Notes: a model not told the origin generated them from the sequence alone. Shown: positions 32,558 to 41,362, counted from the stretch's first letter. The stretch is 64,000 nucleotides of DNA from Corynebacterium lactis RW2-5 (GCF_001274895.1 NZ_CP006841.1:744001-808000), one strand, 5' to 3'. Numbers and translations are program-made.

Positions 32558-32917
32558 ATGGCTAGGGCTAACCGCATCTGCTCCCACCCATCATGCGGAC
32601 AAACCGCAAAGCCAGGCTCCGGACTCTGTGTCGTCCACTCTGCCGAGCGCGACGCTGCTCAATGGCGAACAACACCAACCAAGCGCACGCGCGATTGGGC
32701 TGAATATAATCGTCGCCGCCGAGTGGTAACGGAATGGCGAGCCAAGTATGGCAACGTGTGCCCTGGATACAAACGGCCACCGCATCCCGCCAATGACCTC
32801 ACTGCTGAGCATGTGCACGCGGTCGCCGACACCGGTGACGGCAGCGGCCGGCTGACAGTTCTTTGTCGGTCGTGCAACTCGCGGCACGGTGCGGAGACCC
32901 GCAACCAATACCGCTAA
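32558..32917 (+). CDS. HNH homing-type endonuclease
   Basis: The 119-residue protein has an N-terminal zinc-binding CSHPSCG...LCVVH motif and the HNH core LTAEHVHAV followed by LTVLCRSCNSRHG. HNH proteins next to the terminase genes are needed for cos cleavage and packaging in HK97-like phages. The ATG at 32558 starts after the leader hairpin. The 118-bp gap to the small terminase is the likely cos region. Confidence 0.92.
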   Translation: MARANRICSHPSCGQTAKPGSGLCVVHSAERDAAQWRTTPTKRTRDWAEYNRRRRVVTEWRAKYGNVCPGYKRPPHPANDLTAEHVHAVADTGDGSGRLTVLCRSCNSRHGAETRNQYR

Positions 32918-33035
32918 CAAGGCTGTGGCCTTGACCCCAGGGGGGTAGGCCGACCACGACGATCACCCCGCACCGCGCATGAGGTGAAAAAAGACCTGTA
33001 CGGGTTCCCAGTATGTGAGATTGGGGGTGATTGAG

Positions 33036-33479
33036 ATGCCAGGACCGGCACCAAAACCCGATTCCGAACGCCGCCGACGTAACGCCCCAATGGCTAACAC
33101 AGTGCGGCTGCCTAGAGAAGGACGAAAAGGGCGAGCACCAGCGTGGCCGATGGGTGGACGCGCACCCCGGGGTTGGGCTGACCTGTGGAAGAAACCGCAG
33201 GCGGTGATGTGGGAGCGCTCCGGCGACGAAATTGTGGTGGCGCGTTATCTGATTATCCGCAATTTGATTCAGCAGCCGGAGAATGCGGATCAGATTAACG
33301 CGACGGCGCTGTCGGAGCTGCGGCAGTTGGAGGACCGCCTGGGGCTTTCGCCGATGGCTCGGCACCGGCTGCGGTGGGAAATCGTTGAGGACGAGGTGGA
33401 TGCGCAGCGGCAGGCCAAGCGGTCTGCGGCGCCTGCTGCACGCAGGGCTCGTTTGCGGGTGGTCGCTGACGAAGCGTGA
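33036..33479 (+). CDS. terS: Terminase small subunit (P27 family)
   Basis: The subunit recognises phage DNA for packaging. The N-terminus PGPAPKPDSERRRRNAP is characteristic of P27-like small terminases, followed by W-rich RAPAWPMGGRAPRGWADLWKK and helices EIVVARYLIIRNLIQQ and LRQLEDRLGLSPMARHRLRW. The start ATG at 33036 follows GGGGGTGA. At 147 residues it is typical. Confidence 0.88.
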   Translation: MPGPAPKPDSERRRRNAPMANTVRLPREGRKGRAPAWPMGGRAPRGWADLWKKPQAVMWERSGDEIVVARYLIIRNLIQQPENADQINATALSELRQLEDRLGLSPMARHRLRWEIVEDEVDAQRQAKRSAAPAARRARLRVVADEA

Positions 33480-33496
33480 GGGGAGCGTGATGGGTA

Positions 33497-35065
33497 ATGC
33501 CGTGGCGCGGTCCAGAGTATGACGGGGAGTTTCCGTCGTTGGGTTGGTCGGTGGTCGACTGGATTGAGGCGAACTGTGTCATTCCGGATGGTGACCATAA
33601 GGGTGAGCCGTACATTTTGACTGATGAGATGGTGGCTTTCCTGGTTCATCATTATCGGTTGAAGCCGGATGCGACGGAGGATAAGCCGCGCCGGGCGTGG
33701 AATTATCGTCGTTCGCAGTTGGTTCGTCCTCAGAAGTGGGGGAAGGGTCCACTGACCGCGGCGATGATTTGTGCGGAGTCGGTCGGCCCGGTGGTGTTCG
33801 CAGGGTGGGATGCGGCCGGGGAGCCGGTTGGTAGACCGTGGCCGACGCCGTTGATTCAGGTGACGGCGTCGTCGGAGGACCAGACTGCGAATGTTTACGC
33901 AGCACTGCAGCCGATGATTGAGGAGGGCCCGCTGGCTGAGGTCATTCCGGACACAGGTGATACTCGTATCAACCTGCCGGGTGGTGGCCGTATCGATCCG
34001 GTGACGTCGAAGGCTCGGTCTAGGCTCGGTCAGCGCGTGACGTTCGTCGTTCAGGATGAGACGCAGATGTGGACGCAGTCTAATGGTGGTTTGCTGCTGG
34101 CGACGACGCAGCGTCGTGGTTTGGCTGGTATGGGTGGCCGGTCGGTTGAGACGACGAATGCGTGGGACCCGGCGGAGAACTCGGTGGCGCAGCAGACGTT
34201 TGAGTCGAAGGCGCCGGATATTTACCGTGATTTTCGTCAGGCTCCGGCGTCGCTGTCGTATCGGAATAAGCGGGAGCGAGCCAGGATTCACCGGCACGTG
34301 TACGGCAATTCGTGGTGGGTCGATATGGAGAATATCGAGTCTGAGGCTGCGGAGCTGTTAGAGACGGATCCGGCGGAGGCGGAGCGTTTCTTCGGTAACC
34401 GAATTGTTTATGGCCGTGGTGCGTGGATTCCTGCGGACACGTGGGAGTCTGGGGACCGGGGTGAGCAGCCTGCTGATGGCGCGCCGATCTGCTTGGGGTT
34501 TGATGGTTCGGAGAATAACGACTGGACGGCTATCACAGCTATCTCGATGGATGGGACGGTGTTTATTCCGACGTTTGGGCCGGATGAGCAGCCGACGTAC
34601 TGGAATCCGGCGGAGCATGGCGGGCGTATTCCTCGTGATGAGGTTGATGCGGCGGTTGATGAGCTGTTTGAGCGGTATGACGTGGTGCGTATGTATTGCG
34701 ACCCGCAGGATTGGCGTTCCGAGATTGGGGATTGGTCGGTTCGTCATGGTGATGAGCGTGTGTTCGAGTGGGCGACGAATCGTATTTCGCAGATGTTTGA
34801 GGCGTTGAAGACGTTTGAGACGAATCTTGCAACGGGGCGGGCTGGTCACGATGGTGGCAAGGCGTTGGGTATTGCGGTTGCGAATGCTAGGAAGGTGGCC
34901 CGGCCGGGGCAGAAGTACATTCTCGGTAAGGCTACGGAGGCTCAGAAGATTGATATTGCGATGGCGATGGTGCTGGCGCATGAGGCGTGGGTGAATTCGA
35001 TGGCGTCCGGGTGGGTGCCGCGTGTTCAGAGCCGGGTGTTGGTGTTTGGTCGTAGGAGGCGATGA
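33497..35065 (+). CDS. terL: Terminase large subunit
   Basis: The packaging motor has an N-terminal ATPase domain with an atypical Walker A (VRPQKWGKGPLTAA, residues about 76-89), Walker B VTFVVQDETQMW and a coupling motif WDPAENS. The C-terminal RNase H-like nuclease domain has acidic residues in LGFDGSENNDWTA, MYCDPQDW and the final KIDIAMAMVLAHEA. At 522 residues it is full length. KWGKG replacing GKT is usual in actinobacteriophage terminases. The start is an ATG at 33497. Confidence 0.95.
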   Translation: MPWRGPEYDGEFPSLGWSVVDWIEANCVIPDGDHKGEPYILTDEMVAFLVHHYRLKPDATEDKPRRAWNYRRSQLVRPQKWGKGPLTAAMICAESVGPVVFAGWDAAGEPVGRPWPTPLIQVTASSEDQTANVYAALQPMIEEGPLAEVIPDTGDTRINLPGGGRIDPVTSKARSRLGQRVTFVVQDETQMWTQSNGGLLLATTQRRGLAGMGGRSVETTNAWDPAENSVAQQTFESKAPDIYRDFRQAPASLSYRNKRERARIHRHVYGNSWWVDMENIESEAAELLETDPAEAERFFGNRIVYGRGAWIPADTWESGDRGEQPADGAPICLGFDGSENNDWTAITAISMDGTVFIPTFGPDEQPTYWNPAEHGGRIPRDEVDAAVDELFERYDVVRMYCDPQDWRSEIGDWSVRHGDERVFEWATNRISQMFEALKTFETNLATGRAGHDGGKALGIAVANARKVARPGQKYILGKATEAQKIDIAMAMVLAHEAWVNSMASGWVPRVQSRVLVFGRRRR

Positions 35066-36445
35066 TGACGGTAGCGGTTAACGATGGTGGGTTGTCTCCG
35101 GATGAGCAGAAGCTTCTTGAGTCGTTGCATCGGAAGTGTATGCAGCAGCGTGGCCGGGATTATGCGAATGAGCAGTTGTATGCCGGTTTGCAGAAGGTCG
35201 CCCAGTTGGGTATCGCGATTCCTCCGGAGGTGGAGCCATTTGCGTTTCCGATGAATTGGCCGCGCATGTATGTGGAGGTGTTGGAGCAGCGTATGGATGT
35301 GCGTCTGCTTCTGCGCTCGGGCTCTGTTGAGGAAGATGCGGAGTTGCGAACTGACTGGGAGGCTAACAGCCTTGAGTTGGAGCAGCATTTAGCGCATACG
35401 GATTTGCTTGTGTATGGGCGGTGTGTGGCGTCGGTGTCGTGGCCTGATCGTGACTCGGGGGCAGACTCGGCCGGTGATTCGGGTGGAGTCGCCGCGGGAT
35501 ATTGCTGTGAGCGTGGACCCGTATACGCGGGATACGCGCGGGGCTCTGCGGGTTTATACGGACGAGTCGGGTATTGAGCAGCGTATGACGTTGTACTTGC
35601 CGAATGAGACCGTCCATTTAGCGCGGGAGGCTGGCAAGGACCGTGTTGTGTCGCGTGACCGGCATAATCTTGGCCGGGTTCCGGTGGTGTGCCAGTGGAA
35701 TCGGCGTATGTCGGGAAGGTTTTCCGGTACTAGCCAGATGGAGGACATTAAGCACTGGGTTGGTTTGATGGCCCGGGTGGTGCTGAATCTGCAGTTGGCG
35801 ATGGAAACGATTGCGACGCCGCAGAAGGTCGCGATTGGTGTGTCCCAGAAGGACTTTGTTGACCCGGATACTGGTGAGGATTTGGACCCGTGGGAGACGT
35901 ACATGGGGGCGATCTGGGCTATTTCTCGGACGACGAAGGAGGGCGTAGACGTTAAGCAGCTTCCTGCGGGTGATCTGGGTGGGTTTATTTCCACTGTGGA
36001 GATGATTACGAAGCAGGTGGCGGGTCAAACTGGTCTGCCGCTTCGTATGCTTGGTCATTCGACGGTGAATCCGGCGTCTGAGGGCGGTATTAAGGCAGAT
36101 GAGGCGCGTCTGGTGAAGACTGTGGAGCGGTTGAATACGACGGCTGGGGTGTTTTGGTCGTGGGTTTTGGGGATTGCGGAGCGCGTTCGTACTGGTGTGT
36201 GGCCGGAAGGTGCGCCGATTCAGATTGAGTGGCGTAATCCGGCGACTCCGACGTTGGCGGAGATGTCGGATGCGATGCAGAAGCAAACTGGCGGAAAACC
36301 TGTTTTGTCTGTTCGTGGTGCCATGAATCAGATGGGATATTCGCAGGCTCGAATTGATAAAGAGCTGCAGTGGCTTGGTGAAGAGGACGCCGCGATGGCT
36401 GGCTTAGACGTTCGTTTGGGTCGTGGTCTCGCCGAGGAGGTCTAG
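35062..36445 (+). pseudogene. Portal protein gene interrupted by a single-base frameshift
   Basis: The 12-subunit portal forms the DNA channel at the capsid vertex. The first frame (from 35062) gives SPP1 gp6-like portal sequence to about residue 135 (LVYGRCVASVSWPDRDSG). The rest, from TRPVIRVESPRDIAVSVDPY to the end at 36445, is in the +1 frame. Removing one G from the G5 run at 35457-35461 joins them as RDSGQTRPVIRV and gives a normal 460-residue portal. Features include MSGRFSGTSQMEDIKHWVGL and GQTGLPLRMLG. As written it would be non-functional; a sequencing error is possible. Confidence 0.88.
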
Positions 36446-37876
36446 TTGGGTATCACATGGTCGCATCGCTCTCTGCCTCCAGGGGTTAGGGAGGAGGCGC
36501 AGGCGCGTTCTGCTGTGATTCGAGAGACCTTGCGGTATATGCGTGGCACGGCGATGCCTCGGAACACCCCTATGGATGTAGACGCTTGGCTAGCGACTAA
36601 AGCTAATTTGATCGCTCCGGCGATGGCCAAGGCACAAGCACAGAATCTTTCTCTTGTAGACAAGACGATGGGTATGTCGCTGACTGCCACGGGCTACCAT
36701 GATTCGCCCATAGGCTTGATTGTTCCGGAAGCGTTCACGGGGTATATGCCGGATGGGCGTGAGCTTGGGTTCATCAAGCATGCCGTAGCGAATAGAGTCC
36801 GCGAGCGGATGGCCTTGGGGGCGTCTCAGGCAGAAGCGTGGAAAGCCGGCAGTAAGCTGCTTGCGACGATTGTTCAGACGGGGCTGATTGATACTCAGCG
36901 GATGGCGAAGGCCGTAGCTGGGCTGGCCAGGCCGAGAACATTGTATGTCCGTATGGCGAATGTGCCGTGTTGTCCGCGTTGCGCGATACTTGCGGGAAAG
37001 AAAGGGTACTGGTCGAAGCCGTTTTTGCGTCATCCAGGGTGTGATTGCACGCAGATTCCATTAGCGGAGGGGAAGGACGTCGAGTTATCTGGCCCGCATT
37101 TCGATGTGGATGCTTATTTTAAGTCTCTTAGTGAGGCAGAGCAGGATAAGTACTTCACCAAGGCGGGCGCTGAAGCTTTACGTAATGGCGCTGATTATGT
37201 CGAAGTTGTGAATTCGATGCAGGGGCTGACCGGTGTCGGTGATGATGTGAAGCCGTTTACGCGGTACGGGGCACCGCGAAGTGGGTGGAGGCGGCTGTCA
37301 GTTCCGGAGATTATGCGGCGTGCCGATGGCGATGTGGACCGTATGCGGGAGTTGCTTCTTCAGTACCGGTACATTCGTCCGGAGCGGCGTTACGGCCCGG
37401 TTAGTCGTGTTGATTTTTCGAAAGGCTGGCCGCACGACAGTGACAACTTAGGTGAGCTAGCGCAGGAGCTTCCAAAGAATGACCCTAGACCAGTGCCGTC
37501 GAGTAAAGATTGGGCCCATATTCTAGATGGGGAGCCTATTGTCCCAGGGAAAAAGATTCAGGGAGGTCATCGGCATGGCACTGGGCGGGAAAGAAAGACT
37601 GAGTTTCCGCGCTGGTGGTCGGATGATGACATCAAAAAGGCTGTCTTGTTGACTATCGAGGCTCCGCATGCGTCGAAAGTATTCGGTACGACAAGAGTCC
37701 TATATCGTGTAGTAGATGAGGTGTTGGTCCAGGTGTCGTACTATCCAGACCCTGACAGCAGCGGAAGCATGATTCTTGGGGCTTCATACCCGAAAAACGG
37801 AAGCGGAGTAGTGAAGAACATCGGCGGGAGGGCAGTGGAACAGCCCTTGGATGTATCATTAGTTCCAAGAGAGTAG
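36446..37876 (+). CDS. MuF minor head protein with C-terminal EndoU-type nuclease toxin domain
   Basis: The N-terminal part (about 1-210) is a MuF/VG15-like capsid maturation domain with the Cys cluster PCCPRCAILAG (175-179) and HPGCDCTQIPL (197-206). A linker (211-350) leads to a C-terminal domain (about 356-460) matching bacterial EndoU RNases: HILDG, GGHRHGTG with His375 and His377, RKTEFPRWWSDDDI with Lys384, then VDEVLVQVSYYPDPD and GASYPKNG. Ordinary MuF proteins lack this extension. The start is a TTG at 36446 behind GAGGAGG. The toxin may be delivered with the virion or act against rival bacteria. A candidate immunity gene follows. Confidence 0.88.
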   Translation: MGITWSHRSLPPGVREEAQARSAVIRETLRYMRGTAMPRNTPMDVDAWLATKANLIAPAMAKAQAQNLSLVDKTMGMSLTATGYHDSPIGLIVPEAFTGYMPDGRELGFIKHAVANRVRERMALGASQAEAWKAGSKLLATIVQTGLIDTQRMAKAVAGLARPRTLYVRMANVPCCPRCAILAGKKGYWSKPFLRHPGCDCTQIPLAEGKDVELSGPHFDVDAYFKSLSEAEQDKYFTKAGAEALRNGADYVEVVNSMQGLTGVGDDVKPFTRYGAPRSGWRRLSVPEIMRRADGDVDRMRELLLQYRYIRPERRYGPVSRVDFSKGWPHDSDNLGELAQELPKNDPRPVPSSKDWAHILDGEPIVPGKKIQGGHRHGTGRERKTEFPRWWSDDDIKKAVLLTIEAPHASKVFGTTRVLYRVVDEVLVQVSYYPDPDSSGSMILGASYPKNGSGVVKNIGGRAVEQPLDVSLVPRE

Positions 37877-37888
37877 GAGGTGCGGGGA

Positions 37889-38188
37889 ATGATTGAAATT
37901 GTTAATCGGCAGCTTGTCGATGCCGACGCGTTGGCAATCATGGATTCTGTATGGAATCAGTTACCGAATGATTTGCGTGCATACGCGGCATCGAGCTGCG
38001 ACGATGACGAGGACGTTAGTGCTGTGATCGCTATCCTGGACTATGCACTTGCTACTGGGCTTTCCGTTTCTAAGGCGGCTCTCAATAAGGCGCGAAGTTT
38101 GGCGGAAAAGCTTTCTCGCGATGTCGATGCTCGTCGAATCCTTGAACTTGTTGCTGGGCTTAATGAGGCTGGTACGAAAGCAGCCTAG
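37889..38188 (+). CDS. Candidate immunity protein for the MuF-EndoU toxin
   Basis: The 99-residue acidic, all-helical protein (IMDSVWNQLPNDLRAYAASS, a CDDDEDVS acidic patch, then IAILDYALATGLSVSKAALN) starts at an ATG with AGGAGG eight bases upstream, only 12 bp after the toxin stop. A terminator isolates the pair from the scaffold gene. Small acidic proteins directly downstream of polymorphic toxins are usually immunity proteins. I recognise no named family, so the role is inferred from position. Confidence 0.65.
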   Translation: MIEIVNRQLVDADALAIMDSVWNQLPNDLRAYAASSCDDDEDVSAVIAILDYALATGLSVSKAALNKARSLAEKLSRDVDARRILELVAGLNEAGTKAA

Positions 38189-38206
38189 GAAGCACTATAA
38201 CCTTTC

Positions 38207-38235
38207 AACCCATCCCTTCTTGGGGTGGGTTTTTT
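38207..38235 (+). terminator. Terminator after the toxin/immunity pair
   Basis: The stem AACCCATCCC/GGGGTGGGTT (one mismatch) is followed by TTTTTT (38230-38235). It lies between the immunity and scaffold genes inside the late operon. Confidence 0.82.
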
Positions 38236-38271
38236 CATGCACTTTTTCTTATCCGAGATGGAGGAAAACCA

Positions 38272-38874
38272 ATGTTTAAGAATCGTCCAATGTGGATTCG
38301 CGCGATTGAAGGCGCGGATGAGAATAGTGCCGCTGGTGCACCTGTCGAGGCTTCGGCTAGTGAAGATACTGGCGCGGAGCGCTCTACAGGTCAGGGCGGC
38401 CAGGGCGACACCCAGCCTGTCGAGGATGCTGAAAATCCCGACGGGCTGGGTTCCAAGAGGGCTGTGCTCGCTGACCTCGCGAAGGAGCGGGATAAGCGTC
38501 AGGAGCTTGAGGCTCGGCTTGCGGAATTCGAGCAGGCGGAGGAAGAGCGCAAGCGGTCCGAAATGACCGAAATTGAGCGACTGCAGGCGGACCTTGAGGC
38601 CGCGCGTAAGGCCGAGGAAGACGCTCGTGCGGAGATTGCCAAGCGTGATCTCGACGCTGAGCGGGCGCGGATTGCAGCAGAGTTTAAGATCCCAGCCGCG
38701 ATGGCTGGACGCATCGCCGGTGCGACGCCGGAAGAGATGCGCGAGGACGCCAAGGCTTTAGCTGAGGCGATTGGCCCTTACACGGGGCCTGCGGATAAGT
38801 CGGCGGGCCGTGGCGGTGGCCAGGTGACGCCGACAACGTTAGAGGCCGCCATCGCGGCTAAGTACCGAAACTAA
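38272..38874 (+). CDS. Capsid scaffolding protein
   Basis: The 200-residue acidic protein has a disordered Gly/Glu-rich N-terminal third and a long coiled coil (LAKERDKRQELEARLAEFEQ through EIERLQADLEAARKAEEDA) before a C-terminal segment (FKIPAAMAGRIAGATPEEM) that probably contacts the capsid. This is the usual scaffold layout, and the major capsid gene follows after 14 bp. Confidence 0.88.
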   Translation: MFKNRPMWIRAIEGADENSAAGAPVEASASEDTGAERSTGQGGQGDTQPVEDAENPDGLGSKRAVLADLAKERDKRQELEARLAEFEQAEEERKRSEMTEIERLQADLEAARKAEEDARAEIAKRDLDAERARIAAEFKIPAAMAGRIAGATPEEMREDAKALAEAIGPYTGPADKSAGRGGGQVTPTTLEAAIAAKYRN

Positions 38875-38888
38875 GGAGGATGCCGAAT

Positions 38889-39899
38889 ATGGCACCGATT
38901 ACTCTTGAGCAGGCGAAGCTCAACACCATGGAAGACTATGATCCGGCGATTATTGATGAGTTCCGTAAGAACTCGACGCTGCTGGACATGCTCACTTTTG
39001 ACCGCGCGGTTTCCCCTGCAGGCGGAGGCGCGACCCTTGACTACGGTTACCGTCGCGTCAAGACTGAGCGCGGCGCGGCGTTCCGAGCCCTGAACTCTGA
39101 GTACAAGACTGAGGCCGCAACCACCGAGAAGCACTCAGTGACTCTGGCTCCGCTGGGTGGCGCGTTCGAGATTGACCGTGTTATCGCGAAGCTTGGCCCG
39201 GCCGCATCTGGTGAGATTGTGTTCCAGATGCAGCAGCTGATTAAGGCGACCAATGCGCGTTTCCTTGATGAGGTTATCAACGGTGATACTGCCTCGGAGG
39301 AAATTGAAGAGCCTGTCGCTGACGCGAAGGCCGGGTTTGACGGCCTGTCTAAGGCACTGCTTGGCTCCGACACTGAGGTAAAGGAGTCCGGTTATGATTG
39401 GTCGGAGTTCGCTTCTGCTGAAGAAAGCCTGACCGTTCTTGATCACCTGGACGAGTTCACCAGTGTTCTCGATGGTCCTCCGACTGTGCTGATTGCGAAC
39501 CGGCGTGTTCTGGCGAAGATTCGTGCAGCCGCGCGACGCGCCAATCTGTACACCAAGTCCCCGGTTGACGGTCTACAGATTAACGGGGTGCCGTTGGAGC
39601 GCGAGACTATCGGCAACCTGGTGCTTATTGATGCTGGCACTAAGGCGGGCACTAATAAGCCGATTATTCCGGTGACGAAGGGCGCGACTGATATCTACGC
39701 GGTGCGTCTGGGGCTGGATGGTTTCCACGGTGTGACGACCACGGAGGGCAGCATGCTGCAGACGTGGCTGCCGGACTTCACTACCGCGGGGGCTGTGAAG
39801 AAGGGTGAGGTTGAGCTTGGCCCGGTGGGTGTTGCTCTGAAGCGGACTAAGGCTGCTGCGGTTCTGCGTGGCGTCAAGATTTCTGCTGAGGAGGTGTAG
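38889..39899 (+). CDS. Major capsid protein (HK97 fold)
   Basis: The 336-residue protein has the Phage_capsid pattern: MAPITLEQAKLN at the N-terminus, EFRKNSTLLDMLTFDRAVSP, YGYRRVKTERGAAFRALNSE, then GGAFEIDRVIAKLGP, VLIANRRVLAKIRAAAR and the C-terminal VALKRTKAAAVLRGVKIS. The ATG at 38889 has AGGAGG at the right distance; the ATG at 38880 abuts it. Scaffold is a separate protein, so no N-terminal delta domain is expected. Confidence 0.92.
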   Translation: MAPITLEQAKLNTMEDYDPAIIDEFRKNSTLLDMLTFDRAVSPAGGGATLDYGYRRVKTERGAAFRALNSEYKTEAATTEKHSVTLAPLGGAFEIDRVIAKLGPAASGEIVFQMQQLIKATNARFLDEVINGDTASEEIEEPVADAKAGFDGLSKALLGSDTEVKESGYDWSEFASAEESLTVLDHLDEFTSVLDGPPTVLIANRRVLAKIRAAARRANLYTKSPVDGLQINGVPLERETIGNLVLIDAGTKAGTNKPIIPVTKGATDIYAVRLGLDGFHGVTTTEGSMLQTWLPDFTTAGAVKKGEVELGPVGVALKRTKAAAVLRGVKISAEEV

Positions 39900-39902
39900 T
39901 CC

Positions 39903-40217
39903 GTGCGTGTATTCGCACCGAATAAGTATTACTGCGGCCGTGTTGGCGCTGACGTCTTCGTTAACGGCGTCTGTGAGAATGCGTCGGAGGCGCAGCGTTG
40001 GTACTACGTCGGCCGCGGGTACCGCATCGAAGATGAGGAACCCGTCGTGGAGCTTGCCGGCCCGCCGTCGAAGCGGGCCGCTGTCGGCAAGTGGCGGGAG
40101 TTTCTCGGTTCCCAGGGCCTCGTGTACCCGGAAGGTGCGGCGCGGGCTGACTTGATTCGGCTGTGGGAGGAAGCCAATGGCGAAGTTTCTCACGAGCCTG
40201 CGGGCGGTATGGCCTGA
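39903..40217 (+). CDS. Head protein of unknown role
   Basis: A 104-residue protein directly after the capsid gene, GTG start at 39903. It reads APNKYYCGRVGADVFVNGVC, then a helix-rich end resembling a SAP-like module (EFLGSQGLVYPEGAARADLI). Position suggests a head decoration or connector-associated protein. Its 3' end overlaps the next gene by 41 bases. Confidence 0.65.
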   Translation: MRVFAPNKYYCGRVGADVFVNGVCENASEAQRWYYVGRGYRIEDEEPVVELAGPPSKRAAVGKWREFLGSQGLVYPEGAARADLIRLWEEANGEVSHEPAGGMA

Positions 40218-40560
40218 CGCTGATTCCGCGGAGCAGGTGCGTCTCGAGCGGTTGGTGGATCGTGCTGAAGCGCTGATTGTGCAACGGTTTCCGACTACCC
40301 TGAGGCGCGTCGAGGACGGGTCCCTGTCCGTTACTGTCGTCGCTGGTGTAGTGGAGGACATGGTCAATCGTGCTGTGGCGTCGCAGGACCGTGGCGGGGT
40401 GGAGAAACTCGCTTATCCGGAGGTCACGATGGAGTGGGGCAGTGGCGGGGCTGGTTCTGGGTCGCTGCTGTACCTGACCACGGACGAATTGCTGGCATTG
40501 ACCCCACCTGAGCCGTCGGCTGCTTTCACTGTGTATCGGAGAGCGAGACCGTCATGGTAG
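40177..40560 (+). CDS. Head-tail adaptor (Gp19/Gp15-like)
   Basis: The 127-residue protein has a helical N-terminus (DADSAEQVRLERLVDRAEALI) and the family's VVAGVVEDMVNRAVAS and PEVTMEWGSGG blocks, as in phage Gp19/Gp15/Gp42 connector proteins that bind under the portal. It overlaps both neighbouring genes. Confidence 0.8.
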   Translation: MAKFLTSLRAVWPDADSAEQVRLERLVDRAEALIVQRFPTTLRRVEDGSLSVTVVAGVVEDMVNRAVASQDRGGVEKLAYPEVTMEWGSGGAGSGSLLYLTTDELLALTPPEPSAAFTVYRRARPSW

Positions 40561-40922
40561 GTGTGACTGTGCTCTTTCAGCCCGGGTGGGTGCTGCGGTT
40601 GCGGAAACCTGCTGGTGTTGACCCGGTGACGGGGAACGATGCTGGAGTCAATGTTCGTGAGGTTCCTGGTCGTGGTTTGGTGCAGGCGCCCCTGTGGACT
40701 GGGTTCTCCGAGGTTACAGACAAGGCGCTTGTTGATGAGCGTCTCGTTATGTGGTGCCCGCTGGAAGGCCCGTCTGTTCCCGTGGACTCGCAGGCAGAGT
40801 TCGTCAGTCCTTCTGGTGAAGTTTGGCAGGCCATCACTTCCGGCATTTGGAGGGGTATTCCGGGCAGTAGCCCTGAGTATGTGGCTGTCCGTGTTCGTAG
40901 AGCGGAGGAAAAAGATGAGTGA
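40554..40922 (+). CDS. Head closure protein
   Basis: A 122-residue beta-rich protein in the stopper position. Features: VLFQPGWVLRLRKPAGVDPV, VPVDSQAEFVSPSGEVWQAI. Size and place between adaptor and tail-completion genes match siphovirus head-closure proteins, which gate DNA exit. Sequence similarity alone is not decisive. Confidence 0.68.
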   Translation: MVGVTVLFQPGWVLRLRKPAGVDPVTGNDAGVNVREVPGRGLVQAPLWTGFSEVTDKALVDERLVMWCPLEGPSVPVDSQAEFVSPSGEVWQAITSGIWRGIPGSSPEYVAVRVRRAEEKDE

Positions 40923-41166
40923 TGTAGTCCGGTTCGTCAACGCCGACGGTGATGTGGTGATTACGGCACACGGTTCGGCCGCGCATCGTGATTATCTAGC
41001 GTCGCAGCCAGTTGAGTCTGCCTCTGTTCGTCCTGTTTCGCGGAAGGAGGGCTCGAGTGGCGAGGCTGACTCTGTATCGGCAGGCGCTGAGAGCGGAGGC
41101 GCGGCGGGAGTCGATGAGCCGGCGCAAGGAAATCGCCGGAGAAATCGCAGCCGACGCAAGGAGTAG
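40915..41166 (+). CDS. Small head-tail region protein, unknown function
   Basis: The ATG at 40915 overlaps the preceding stop and gives 83 residues: a short beta start (DVVRFVNADGDVVITAHGS) then a disordered Ser/Gly-rich region ending in basic GNRRRNRSRRKE. It overlaps the next gene by 110 bases in another frame, an unusually long overlap, so only one of the two may be well expressed. Confidence 0.55.
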   Translation: MSDVVRFVNADGDVVITAHGSAAHRDYLASQPVESASVRPVSRKEGSSGEADSVSAGAESGGAAGVDEPAQGNRRRNRSRRKE

Positions 41167-41359
41167 GGCACCTGTAGTGACGGGTGCCTACCGGGGCGGA
41201 ATCGGGGTGGAGGCAAATTCTGATGAAGTGCGCGTCGTTGATAACGATGATGACGCAATTCACAAGGAGTACGGAACTTCTGATACCCCTGCGCATGCGG
41301 CGCTGACGAATGCGGCGATGCAATACGGCAAGTACTCGGGAACAAGGCCAAGGAGGTAG
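41057..41359 (+). CDS. HK97 gp10-like tail completion protein
   Basis: The 100-residue protein shows the gp10 family pattern: RRKEIAGEIAADARSRAPVVTGAYRGGI, then VVDNDDDAIHKEYGTSDTPAHAALTNA. The GTG at 41057 is well placed behind AAGGAGG. It probably joins the tail tube to the head. Confidence 0.85.
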   Translation: MARLTLYRQALRAEARRESMSRRKEIAGEIAADARSRAPVVTGAYRGGIGVEANSDEVRVVDNDDDAIHKEYGTSDTPAHAALTNAAMQYGKYSGTRPRR

Positions 41360-41362
41360 ACC

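Noticed and set aside
35062-36445. Programmed frameshifting in the portal gene
   Set aside because: G5 is a poor slippery site, the needed shift is +1, and portal frameshifting is not an established mechanism; mutation or sequencing error is simpler.
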